This document shows positions 1 through 7,696 of a DNA stretch of 64,000 nt, piece after piece. The notes below the pieces were generated by a model. It saw only the letters and a program-made list of their open reading frames with translations. It was not told the DNA's origin and did no database searches. This DNA comes from Acaudatibacter sp035532115 (lineage in GTDB: Bacteria; Pseudomonadota; Alphaproteobacteria; Caulobacterales; Caulobacteraceae), in the NCBI GenBank assembly GCA_035532115.1, contig DATKRO010000027.1, forward strand, positions 8,823 to 72,822. Reading direction: 5' to 3'. The translations under genes were made by a program, and so were the position numbers. Position 1 is the first letter of the stretch. The number at the start of each line of letters is the position of its first letter.

Positions 1-1102
1 AGTGCCGGTCGAGCACCAGGGGCGTGGCCGTCGCCCAGCGATCCGCCGCGTGAACATATCGGTCGGAGTCGAGAGACGCTCGCGCGCCTTCCGCCGCTGG
101 CGACAGCATGAGCCCCGTACCGTTCAATTTCAGGACGTGCTTCTCGCCGGGTGCGACGGGCCGCAGGATCGACCGGACGGCTCGGCGAAACTCGGGATCG
201 CGCATCAGATCCGATGGACGGCGGGGAGGCGCCAGGGCGAAGCCGAAGAGCGCGCCATCCGACCAGGTCCACCCGACGTTTGCGAGCGGGAGGACCGCGA
301 GGTGCGGCGACGCGGTCTTTGCGCCGTCCGGATCATGGCCCGAGACTATTGGCGGAATCGGCGCGCCTCCATACCCACTCATGATGGCTTTCAGCAGCGC
401 CTTGCAGAGCGCGGGGCCGGCGCGCAGGTCGGCGTCTCCAGCCACGATCTCGAGGACCAGCCAATCGTTCCCGAAGCAGCTACGCGCCACCTTTCCGATG
501 TCGCGCGAGCGGTTCATCCATTCGCCCAACGCCGGACGTCGCCCGGCTTGGTATGCGGTTTCAATCTCGGCCAGTCGCCCGGGGTAAACGCGTCGCCGCG
601 CCGGCGCGAGGTTGCGATCGAATTCCGTTTCAGCAAGAAACCTGCAGCGCGTGAGGCTGGCGGAATGCCCGACATAAGGCGTGTCTTGCGCCAGCGCGTT
701 CAGGACGCCGAGCGCCTTGCCGTCTGCCTCAGCTTCCTCCCAGACGTAATGCACCAGCGGATCTTCGAGGATCGCGGCCGGAAAACGCCGGGGCTGGCGG
801 CGCCGAAGAGCGGGCGCCACTTCGCGATTGCCGACACGTCCGCTCTCGGCATCGTTCGGCGGCACGAACGTGGTGGGCGCCGGCCGTCCGAAGTAGCCGC
901 CCGCCGCGATCCGAGGCGGGGACTGTCGCTCTAGCCACTCCAGCGCCGCCCGCTCGTCGGATCTCTCGCCGCGCGCGCCCCAGGCGGCGGTGAGGGCGGA
1001 GAAGACACGATCCGGCTGAGGCGGCCAGTCCGGTTCATCTCGGTCCTTGCCCCGGGCGGCAAACGCCACGCCGAGGAGGAACTCCATCTCCAGCGTGAGC
1101 AT
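1..1102 (-). CDS. csb2: Csb2, type I-G CRISPR Cas5-Cas6 fusion (partial, runs off left edge)
   Basis: Starts at ATG 1102 and remains open to the window edge; 367 codons are visible and the C-terminus is missing. It resembles Csb2 (Cas5u6u, GSU0054 family), the RAMP subunit of type I-G/I-U Cascade that in this family combines the Cas5 role with crRNA processing. Visible landmarks are GHSASLTRCRF (residues 145-155), YPGRL (173-177), SGHDPDG (254-260) and the following PLANVGWTWSDG block. Its start overlaps the csb1 stop (ATGA), so the two are translationally coupled. The C-terminal Cas6-like part lies outside the window and cannot be judged. Recognition is by motif and by the csb1 neighbour. 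Confidence 0.93.
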   Translation of the reverse strand, partial: MLTLEMEFLLGVAFAARGKDRDEPDWPPQPDRVFSALTAAWGARGERSDERAALEWLERQSPPRIAAGGYFGRPAPTTFVPPNDAESGRVGNREVAPALRRRQPRRFPAAILEDPLVHYVWEEAEADGKALGVLNALAQDTPYVGHSASLTRCRFLAETEFDRNLAPARRRVYPGRLAEIETAYQAGRRPALGEWMNRSRDIGKVARSCFGNDWLVLEIVAGDADLRAGPALCKALLKAIMSGYGGAPIPPIVSGHDPDGAKTASPHLAVLPLANVGWTWSDGALFGFALAPPRRPSDLMRDPEFRRAVRSILRPVAPGEKHVLKLNGTGLMLSPAAEGARASLDSDRYVHAADRWATATPLVLDRH

Positions 1103-2340
1103 CAGTCCGACGCCGCTGAGGCTTCGACCTCTTCGCCGCCGGAGCCTTCGAGGGCTAGCCGTCGGCTTTCGCGAACGATCGCGACAAGCTTTTCCTGAGG
1201 GGTAAGCATCAGCGGCTCGGGCTGGAGAGTGAAGCCCGCGGCACTCGCCGCCGCCATCGCATCCCGGTAGAGCTGCCGCGCAGCGGTTCGCGACATTTCG
1301 AGACGCTGGCTCGTCCCATCGGATCGGATCAGCTCCAGTGGCGCGGAGCCAGCCTCGCACACTAGATCGCAGCGTGATCGCAGCGCATACCCCTGCGCAT
1401 CCTGTTCAAGCAGCGCGGCCAGCCCGAGGGCCGCCAATACCGCGCGAGCAGCTTCGTTGCGGGCGTCCGCGCCGAAACGCAACCTTCGCAGCCCGGCGAA
1501 GGTGATGACGGCGACCTGTTCGGCGTAGTCGCAAGTGACGCCGAGCGCCTGGACGGAAGGGGCAATATTCCCGTGGTTGATCTCGGATGGCCGCACCTTC
1601 TTCGCGCCCTTGCCGGCGCCCTGGGGGGTCACGTCCCAGCCGGTTTCGCCTTTCCAAACCTCGACCTTCCTCAGTACCCCGAGCGGATCGATGCGGCTTC
1701 CGGTGCGTCGGCCCGCCGTCACCACCTGAAGACCGCCGCGGTCCGTCTCGTGCGGTACGTCGACGGGCGTATTGACGGCGATGACCTCGGATACGAGGCA
1801 CCGTGGGAACTTGGCGCCCAGGCCGCCGCCTTCTCCAGTCGAGTTCCAGGCGCCGAACAGAAGCGCAGTTGGCGAGAGTTCGAACACCGCGGAAGCGTCG
1901 GCCATCTTCGCCGTCTGCAGGCGCTGACCGACCTCCGACTTCATGAATGGTTCGCGGCCCAGGAGGCTGTCACGCAGGATCGCATCAAACACGCGATGCG
2001 GGGCGTCCAGGGACGAGATTGCGCCGAGGTCGTTGAAACCGGCGGATGCAAAATCGACAGCAAGGCGGGGAAGCGGCAGCTCGCCGCCCTCAGCCGCCGC
2101 GAGCAGCGCCTCCTCGAGTCGGTTCGCCTGACTCTGGACGCTATCGATAAGCACGCACCACACGTCTTCTCCATCGACGCGGCGGCGCTCGAACACGTGT
2201 CTCGGCCCGGCGTTCCGGCCCTCGCCCGGGTAGGTCGGCGGGAAGATCTTGTCGCCTTTGCCGCCGACCGGCTGCAGACGCTGCCGGCGTCGGATGGCGG
2301 CGTCCTGCCCGACGCTCTGCCTCAATGCCGCATAATCCAT
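1102..2340 (-). CDS. csb1: Csb1, type I-G CRISPR Cas7 backbone protein
   Basis: A 412-residue protein resembling Csb1 (Cas7, GSU0053 family), which forms the repeating RNA-binding backbone of type I-G Cascade. Landmarks are LIDSVQSQANRLE (about residues 64-76), FGAWNSTGEGGG followed by FPRCLVSEVIAVNTP (about 162-192), and GRRTGSRIDPLGV (about 210-222). I prefer ATG 2340 because GGGGTG lies a suitable distance upstream; an in-frame GTG at 2349 is possible. It is first in the visible operon: the next gene upstream (2441) faces the other way, so no cas8 or cas3 precedes it. Expression probably starts in the 2341-2440 gap shared with the WYL regulator. Confidence 0.93.
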   Translation of the reverse strand: MDYAALRQSVGQDAAIRRRQRLQPVGGKGDKIFPPTYPGEGRNAGPRHVFERRRVDGEDVWCVLIDSVQSQANRLEEALLAAAEGGELPLPRLAVDFASAGFNDLGAISSLDAPHRVFDAILRDSLLGREPFMKSEVGQRLQTAKMADASAVFELSPTALLFGAWNSTGEGGGLGAKFPRCLVSEVIAVNTPVDVPHETDRGGLQVVTAGRRTGSRIDPLGVLRKVEVWKGETGWDVTPQGAGKGAKKVRPSEINHGNIAPSVQALGVTCDYAEQVAVITFAGLRRLRFGADARNEAARAVLAALGLAALLEQDAQGYALRSRCDLVCEAGSAPLELIRSDGTSQRLEMSRTAARQLYRDAMAAASAAGFTLQPEPLMLTPQEKLVAIVRESRRLALEGSGGEEVEASAASD

Positions 2341-2366
2341 CGTGTTCACCCCGGCGTGGCTCAGGC

Positions 2367-2433
2367 CATCACAGTAACTGTTGGCATACTTTCTGTGGTG
2401 AATGTGCGAGAGTCAAGGATCGATTCTACTATA
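2367..2433. promoter_or_regulatory. Divergent control region between csb1 and the WYL regulator gene
   Basis: The roughly 100-bp gap between divergent csb1 and the WYL gene holds an imperfect inverted repeat, CATCACAG (2367-2374) and CTGTGGTG (2393-2400), with 7 of 8 positions paired. A small perfect palindrome, ACAGT-A-ACTGT (2371-2381), overlaps its left arm. A possible -35 for csb1 is TTGACT (2416 to 2411, minus), though no good -10 is correctly spaced. TACTAT at 2427-2432 is a plausible -10 for the WYL gene; transcription would then begin next to its TTG codon. Operator function is inferred. Confidence 0.4.
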
Positions 2434-2440
2434 GGCCTCG

Positions 2441-3355
2441 TTGTTGCCCACTCTGCCACCCGCCCCTGCCCCCGCCGCTTCGCCCCGTTGGAGCGTCGAG
2501 CGCAGGCTCGACTTCATAGCAAGTCGGTTGAAGTGGGAGGGGCGGATCAACCGATTCGATCTGGTGGGGCGGTTCGGGGTCTCTCCCAACCAGGCGACGG
2601 CGGACCTGCGGCGGTTCGGCGATCTGCACCCTGGCGCGCTCACCTACGACCCAAGGGGCAAGACCTATCGGGCGGGCGTGGCGCCGTCAGCGCTGTCGGC
2701 GGCGGACGCGCGCGCGCTGCTGCGGGAACTGAGGCTGATCGCCGAGGGCGTGCTCGGCGTCGGTGACGGGGTGCTTTCAGCCCCGCCGGCGGCCGAGATC
2801 GCCGAGCCGCCCGATCGCGCCGCGCCGCCGCAGGTGCTCGCCGTCGTGGTCGCCGCGATCCGGGAAGGGCGGGCGATGGAGGCGGCCTATCAGTCGTTCT
2901 CGTCGCCCAGCCCGTCGCGGCGGCGGCTGGAGCCGCACGCCCTGGTCTTCGACGGCTTCCGCTGGCACGCCCGGGCCAGGGACGTGGACGAGGACAGGTT
3001 CCGTGACTTCGTGCTGGGGCGGCTCTCTGAGGCGAGCCTGGCGGGCTCGGCGGCGCCCGGCGCGGCTCTGGACCGGGAGTGGAACGAGCGGGTGGAGCTG
3101 ACCATTGCGCCGCACCCCGGGCTCGCGCCGCATCAGCGCGCCGCGATCGCCGCCGACTACGGCATGACCGAGGCTCGCCTGGTGCTGACGCCGCGGGCGG
3201 CGGTGGCCTACTACCTGAAGCGGCGGCTGGGGCTCACGCCCGGCCATGAGGCGCGCGCACCCGCCGATCAGCACGTCGTGCTCGTGGCGGAACGCCCGCT
3301 GGAAGCGGCGGATGGCGCATTACCCGCCTCGCGGGACTTGTCCCAGAACGGATAG
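2441..3355 (+). CDS. WYL-domain transcriptional regulator (winged helix-WYL-WCX)
   Basis: A 304-residue regulator. The N-terminal helix-turn-helix region spans about residues 18-75 (RRLDFIASRLKWEGRINRFD, then FGVSPNQATADLRRF). A WYL-type domain follows around 130-195 with RRLEPHALVFDGFRWHARA and DEDRFRDFVLGRL, then a C-terminal WCX-like part. WYL proteins sense nucleic-acid or nucleotide ligands and regulate several defence systems (BrxR, CapW, WYL regulators of CRISPR). Divergent placement next to csb1 suggests it controls this CRISPR-Cas operon; that is inference. The only in-frame starts after the stop at 2432-2434 are TTG 2441 and TTG 2444, with no Shine-Dalgarno, so the mRNA may be nearly leaderless. 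Confidence 0.8.
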   Translation: MLPTLPPAPAPAASPRWSVERRLDFIASRLKWEGRINRFDLVGRFGVSPNQATADLRRFGDLHPGALTYDPRGKTYRAGVAPSALSAADARALLRELRLIAEGVLGVGDGVLSAPPAAEIAEPPDRAAPPQVLAVVVAAIREGRAMEAAYQSFSSPSPSRRRLEPHALVFDGFRWHARARDVDEDRFRDFVLGRLSEASLAGSAAPGAALDREWNERVELTIAPHPGLAPHQRAAIAADYGMTEARLVLTPRAAVAYYLKRRLGLTPGHEARAPADQHVVLVAERPLEAADGALPASRDLSQNG

Positions 3356-3440
3356 AAGGGAGGGGATGGGATCAGCGCCGGACTATGCTTCCCATCCGCG
3401 CAGATCGCTGCGCGCTTTCGTCCCGGCGCCTCGCCTCCGC

Positions 3441-5231
3441 TCAGCTCGCGGCGGCGTGGCCGTGCACCACGGCCTCGAACTTGCGCGCGCGCTCGACGGC
3501 CTCGCGCGCCGAGCTGGAGTGGGTGAAGAGTTCGAAGCTTTCGGTGGTCTCGTCGTCCACCGGCGCCATGGCCTGGTCGCGGTAGGCCATGCCGTCGGGA
3601 TCGCGGGCGACGCGCAGATAGATGCGATAGATTTTCAGCGCCTCCAGGGCGAGGCGGGCGTGGTTGAAGACGAAGTCGCGGGCGAGCCTGGGGTAGAAGC
3701 GCCAGACCGGCTCGATGGCAAGGCCGCTGCGCCGCTCGCTCCGCGTCTTCAGGCGGATCATGCCGCCCTGCAAGGGATGCACCTTCTCCACCGCCAGCGA
3801 GGAGGCGAACCAGACGATGATCAGCATCAGCCTCTGGATGTCGACCCCGAAGGCGCGGGCGCGGCGCAGCACCCGCTCGATGTGTTCGGGGGTATAGTAG
3901 AGCCTCCAGGCGTCCCAGTAGACCTCTTCCCACTCGGCCTTCGTCATCCTCGGATGGGCGGTGACGGCGTGCTCGAGGTCGTACTTGTTGAGGTCCGGGT
4001 CCATGGGAACGCCCTTGGACGCCAGGGTCTTGTGGTCCTCCGAGCCGGGCAGGGGGGTGAGGAAGAACAGCTCCAGGACGTCGAGCGGCAGCTCGCGCTT
4101 GACGATCTCGATGTCGGCGCGGATCGAGGCCGGGGTGTCGCCCGGAAAGCCCAGGATATAGCCGGCGTAGGTCCAGATGCCGGCCGCCTTCCAGGCCAGC
4201 AGCATCTTGCGGTACTCGGTGATCTTGTTCTGCCGCTTCTTGGCCGCGATCAGGTTGTCCGGATTGATGTTCTCCAGGCCGATGAAGATGCGGGTGACGC
4301 CGGCGCGCCTGGCTTTCTCGATGAAGCCGGGGATCTTGTGGCAGAGCGTATCGACCTGGATCATGAAGCGCACGTCCATGCCGCCCTCTTCGCGCAGGGC
4401 GATGATGCGGTCGAAGATGATCTCCCAGTCCTTGTTGCGGGCGAAGTTGTCGTCGGTGATGAAGTAGCGCGTGATCCCCTGATCCCAGTTGCTGCGCAGG
4501 ATCGCCTCGACGTCGTCGGGCGTGCGCCGGCGCGACTTGCGCCCCTGGACGTTGATGATGGTGCAAAACGAGCACTGGAACGGGCAGCCGCGGCCGGCGT
4601 CGAAGCTGGTCATGTTCCCCATGACGCGCTTGACGAAGCGGCCGGGCAGGAAAGGCGTGACCGCGCCCTCGATGGAGGGCAGGTCGGACATGTAGTCGTA
4701 GATCGGCTTCAGCGATCCGGCCGCGACGTCGCAAAGCACCTCGTCCATGCGCCCTTCCGCCTCGCCGGCGTAGAGGCTGACGCCGAGGTCGAGCGCCTGC
4801 TGCAGCTCCGGGCTCACCGCCTTGAACATCGCCAGCACGCCGGAGACGTGGAAGCCGCCCATCACCACCGGCACGCCGGCGGCGCGCAGCGGGCGTGCGA
4901 TGTCGAGGGCGCGCGGATACTGGTTCGACTGCACGCCGACGAGGCCGACGAAGCCGCCCACGTCGCCGCGCTGGAAGTCGGCGATGATCGCCTTCAGATC
5001 GACCCGGGCGTTGGTGTCGTCGAAGGCCTCGATCTCGAAAGCGACGTCCGCGCCCAGCACCTGGCGCTCGGCGGCGTCGGCGACGAGGCCGTAGACGCTC
5101 GCCAGCGAGTTCGACGGCATCATCGAGCGAACCCAGCGGATGACGTAGCCGTCCTCGTCGTAGTGCGAGGGCTTGATGAGCACGACGCGGAAGCGGCGGA
5201 GGGCTTTCGCGGGCGCTGGGCTGGCGGACAT
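3441..5231 (-). CDS. B12-binding-domain radical SAM protein
   Basis: A 596-residue protein with an N-terminal Rossmann-like segment of the cobalamin-binding type (about residues 70-200; VVMGGFHVSG) and a radical SAM core from about 215. The cluster motif is CPFQCSFC (CxxxCxxC), which binds a 4Fe-4S cluster and S-adenosylmethionine. FIGLENINPDN and GYILGFPGDTP further along the core are typical of this family. The substrate is unknown; relatives include methyltransferases and hopanoid or tetrapyrrole enzymes. It appears monocistronic: WYL ends convergently at 3355 and the upstream minus-strand gene is 357 bp away. Confidence is high for the superfamily and low for any specific reaction. Confidence 0.85.
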   Translation of the reverse strand: MSASPAPAKALRRFRVVLIKPSHYDEDGYVIRWVRSMMPSNSLASVYGLVADAAERQVLGADVAFEIEAFDDTNARVDLKAIIADFQRGDVGGFVGLVGVQSNQYPRALDIARPLRAAGVPVVMGGFHVSGVLAMFKAVSPELQQALDLGVSLYAGEAEGRMDEVLCDVAAGSLKPIYDYMSDLPSIEGAVTPFLPGRFVKRVMGNMTSFDAGRGCPFQCSFCTIINVQGRKSRRRTPDDVEAILRSNWDQGITRYFITDDNFARNKDWEIIFDRIIALREEGGMDVRFMIQVDTLCHKIPGFIEKARRAGVTRIFIGLENINPDNLIAAKKRQNKITEYRKMLLAWKAAGIWTYAGYILGFPGDTPASIRADIEIVKRELPLDVLELFFLTPLPGSEDHKTLASKGVPMDPDLNKYDLEHAVTAHPRMTKAEWEEVYWDAWRLYYTPEHIERVLRRARAFGVDIQRLMLIIVWFASSLAVEKVHPLQGGMIRLKTRSERRSGLAIEPVWRFYPRLARDFVFNHARLALEALKIYRIYLRVARDPDGMAYRDQAMAPVDDETTESFELFTHSSSAREAVERARKFEAVVHGHAAAS

Positions 5232-5588
5232 GCGAAGATCGCCCCTGGCCGGCGCGGCGCGCCATGACGGGTGCGAGCCTAGACCAAGGGCCGGGCCCGG
5301 ACAACGATGCTCGCGACACGCGCGAGGTCAGTCGGCGAACGGCACGGCCGCACCACCCGCCCTTTTTTACCGCGGAGTTCGCCGAGCGCAGGCGCAGAGG
5401 ACGCGAGAGGCCGCGCTGCGCGCGGCGGCCAATCGTCGATCCGGCGGCGCCTGGCGAGGAGCGCGCGCCCGATCGGGCGCGCCTTCGCGTTCTCCGCGCC
5501 TGCCCTCCGCGCAAGCCTGCGCCAGCGGGCGGTTCTGCGGTTCCTGCCCCTCGCCGCCCGCACTCGAGGGGGGGAGGAGAAGGCCTCG
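5232..5588. other. Intergenic region with a 20-bp perfect palindrome
   Basis: This 357-bp gap separates two minus-strand genes and contains no convincing coding sequence. Positions 5461-5480 form a perfect 20-bp palindrome (GCGCGCCCGA and its complement). It lies about 110 bp after the sugar-nucleotide decarboxylase stop and could act as a hairpin, but lacks a T-tract. The flanks at about 5368-5410 and 5481-5530 carry degenerate GCAGAGGACGCGAGAG-like and complementary TTCTCCGCGCCTG-like text, giving a loose inverted arrangement. Its function is unknown. Confidence 0.4.
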
Positions 5589-6569
5589 TCAGTCGGCAAG
5601 GCGCGCGCGAACCTCGTCGTTGCGGAGCAGCGCTTCGAAATAGGCGATGGTGCGTGCGAGGCCGTCCTCGAGCGCCGTGGCGGGCGCCCAGCCGAGCTGC
5701 GCTTCGGCGCGGGCGATGTCGGGGCGGCGCTGGCGCGGGTCGTCGGCCGGGAGCGGGCGGTGCACGAGGCGCGACGCCGAGCCGGTGAGGCCGACGATCA
5801 GGGCCGCGAGATCGCGCATGGAAATCTCGGCGGGATTGCCAAGATTGATCGGACCGGTGACCTCGGCCGGGCTCGCCATCAGCCGCGCCAGCGCCTCGAT
5901 CAGGTCATCGACGTAGCAGAACGAGCGCGTCTGCCCGCCGTCGCCATAGAGGGTGATGTCGCGCCCCATGAGCGCCTGGACGATGAAGTTGGAGACCACG
6001 CGGCCGTCGTCGGGGGCCATGCGCGGGCCATAGGTGTTGAAGATGCGCGCCACCTTGATGGCGAGGCGGTGCTGGCGCCAATAGTCGAAGAACAGGGTCT
6101 CGGCGCAGCGCTTGCCCTCGTCATAGCAGGCGCGCGGGCCGATCGGATTGACGTGGCCCCAGTAGTCCTCGCTCTGGGGGTGCTGGGCCGGATCGCCATA
6201 GACCTCCGAGGTCGAGGCCTGCAGGATGCGCGCGCCCAGGCGCCTCGCCAGCCCCAGCAGGTTGATGGCGCCGTGCACGCTGGTCTTGGTCGTCTGCACC
6301 GGATCGTGCTGGTAGTGGATGGGCGAGGCCGGGCAGGCGAGATTGTAGATTTCGTCGACCTCGACATAGAGCGGGAAGGTCACGTCGTGGCGCATCAGCT
6401 CGAAATTGGGCCGACCGAGCACCGTCTCGAGGTTGCCGCGCGCTCCGGTGAAGAAGTTGTCGACCCCCAGCACCTCGGCGCCCGCCGCCACCAGGCGCTC
6501 GCAAAGGTGCGAGCCAAGGAAGCCGGCGGCGCCGGTGACCAGCACGCGCCGGCGCAACGGAAGGCTCAT
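5589..6569 (-). CDS. UDP-glucuronate decarboxylase (UDP-xylose synthase family SDR)
   Basis: A 326-residue extended short-chain dehydrogenase. The NAD-binding motif GAAGFLGSHL lies at about residues 12-21. The stretches TSEVYGDP, YWGHVNPIGPRACYDEGKR (with the YxxxK catalytic pair) and GDGGQTRSFCYVDD are typical of UDP-glucuronate decarboxylases, which convert UDP-glucuronate to UDP-xylose; related dTDP-glucose 4,6-dehydratases are the main alternative. ATG 6569 was chosen because it overlaps the stop of the upstream glycosyltransferase (ATGA) and gives the normal family length. Pairing with a glycosyltransferase suggests surface polysaccharide synthesis in the cytoplasm. Confidence 0.85.
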   Translation of the reverse strand: MSLPLRRRVLVTGAAGFLGSHLCERLVAAGAEVLGVDNFFTGARGNLETVLGRPNFELMRHDVTFPLYVEVDEIYNLACPASPIHYQHDPVQTTKTSVHGAINLLGLARRLGARILQASTSEVYGDPAQHPQSEDYWGHVNPIGPRACYDEGKRCAETLFFDYWRQHRLAIKVARIFNTYGPRMAPDDGRVVSNFIVQALMGRDITLYGDGGQTRSFCYVDDLIEALARLMASPAEVTGPINLGNPAEISMRDLAALIVGLTGSASRLVHRPLPADDPRQRRPDIARAEAQLGWAPATALEDGLARTIAYFEALLRNDEVRARLAD

Positions 6570-7642
6570 GTCGCGGTCCCCTCGTTCAAGGCGCTCTCGA
6601 CGACGTGGCGGGCGACGGCGTCGGGCGTGTGATGCGCCAGCACGTGCTCTCGCCCGCACCGAGCGATGCGCGCCAGGCCCGGCTTGTCGGCGAGCGCGGC
6701 CCTGACCGCCCGCGTCAGGGCGCCGGGCTCGGGATCGTAGTAGAGGGCGTGCTCGCCGCCGACCAGCGGCGCATGGCGCTCGATGGTGGGGCTGTTGATC
6801 AGCGGGACGGAACCGCAGGCCAGCGCCTCGTAATGGCGAAAGCAGTCCCAGCCGAAACCCTCCGGCGACCAGACCAGCCAGGCGCCCGCGCAGCGGCGGT
6901 AGAACTCCTCGCGCGGCAGCGGCGCGGCGGCGATGTCGATGGCGAGCCCCTCGGCCCGCAAGGCCTCCAGTTCGTGAAGGCCGCGCGCCCTGAGGCTGGA
7001 CGAGCCCTCGACGCGGCCGGCGAAGAACACGTCGCACGTCTTCGGCGCCAAGGACCGGTCCGGCGGCGCCTCCCAGTCCAGGGGCAGGCCGAGGGAGAGC
7101 GGTCGCAATCTGGCGATGCGCGCCCGGTTGCGCGGCACGCGGCGGAAGCGGGCAGTGGGCAGGTGGGCGTGCGCGGTCTTCAGGAAGACGCGCCAGCGGT
7201 CGGCCGGCAGCTCGCGCTTGAAGAAGAGGCGGCAGCGATCGAGCAGGAAGAGGTTGTTGCGGTTGATCACCGGCAGATCCTCGTGATCGAGCACCGCCAT
7301 CGGCGCGCGGCCGCGCCAGCGCAGCAACTGCGGCGCGAAAGCGCGCAGCAGCGCCGGCCGGCGCTTCAGCGCGCGGCGCGAGAACAGCAGCCGGCCGAGG
7401 TGGCGCCAGCTCCAGGGCGCCGAGAAGGTCGGCTGACAGACGACCAGGCTGACGCCGGGGTCGCCCAGCGCCCGCCACAGGCCGCCGAGCGAGCCCAGCT
7501 CGCGCACCCCGGCGGGCCGGTCCCGCCGGGAGACGGTGGCGAAGAAGAGGGTCTCGTCCGGGAATGCCCGAGCGACGAACGGCTGGGCGCCGATCTCGAT
7601 GATCGCCAAGGCGCCGCGAGGACGATCGGTTGAGGGGGCCAC
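6566..7642 (-). CDS. Glycosyltransferase, CgeB/group 1-like
   Basis: A 358-residue protein starting at GTG 7642. The C-terminal half looks like a GT-B glycosyltransferase of the CgeB or group 1 type: DVFFAGRVEG (about residue 208), GFGWDCFRHYEALACGSVPL and INSPTIERH, where the conserved E of the EALACG segment matches the nucleotide-sugar-binding E of such enzymes. The N-terminal half is divergent. It overlaps the sugar-nucleotide decarboxylase by 4 bp, so the pair probably forms an operon in which one gene makes an activated sugar and the other transfers a sugar. Donor and acceptor cannot be read from the sequence. Confidence 0.65.
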   Translation of the reverse strand: MAPSTDRPRGALAIIEIGAQPFVARAFPDETLFFATVSRRDRPAGVRELGSLGGLWRALGDPGVSLVVCQPTFSAPWSWRHLGRLLFSRRALKRRPALLRAFAPQLLRWRGRAPMAVLDHEDLPVINRNNLFLLDRCRLFFKRELPADRWRVFLKTAHAHLPTARFRRVPRNRARIARLRPLSLGLPLDWEAPPDRSLAPKTCDVFFAGRVEGSSSLRARGLHELEALRAEGLAIDIAAAPLPREEFYRRCAGAWLVWSPEGFGWDCFRHYEALACGSVPLINSPTIERHAPLVGGEHALYYDPEPGALTRAVRAALADKPGLARIARCGREHVLAHHTPDAVARHVVESALNEGTAT

Positions 7643-7696
7643 GGCGCCACCTATCGGCTCGGCCTGCCGCGGTCAAACCGGACGCGGCGGGCGGGC

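Noticed and set aside
2..934. A 310-codon plus-strand frame at the left edge
   Set aside because: It is antisense to csb2, whose minus-strand translation shows clear Csb2 motifs. The plus-strand product is Arg-rich with no recognisable domain.
1..3400. A CRISPR array near csb1/csb2
   Set aside because: No regularly spaced direct repeats were seen here. If an array exists it lies left of the window.
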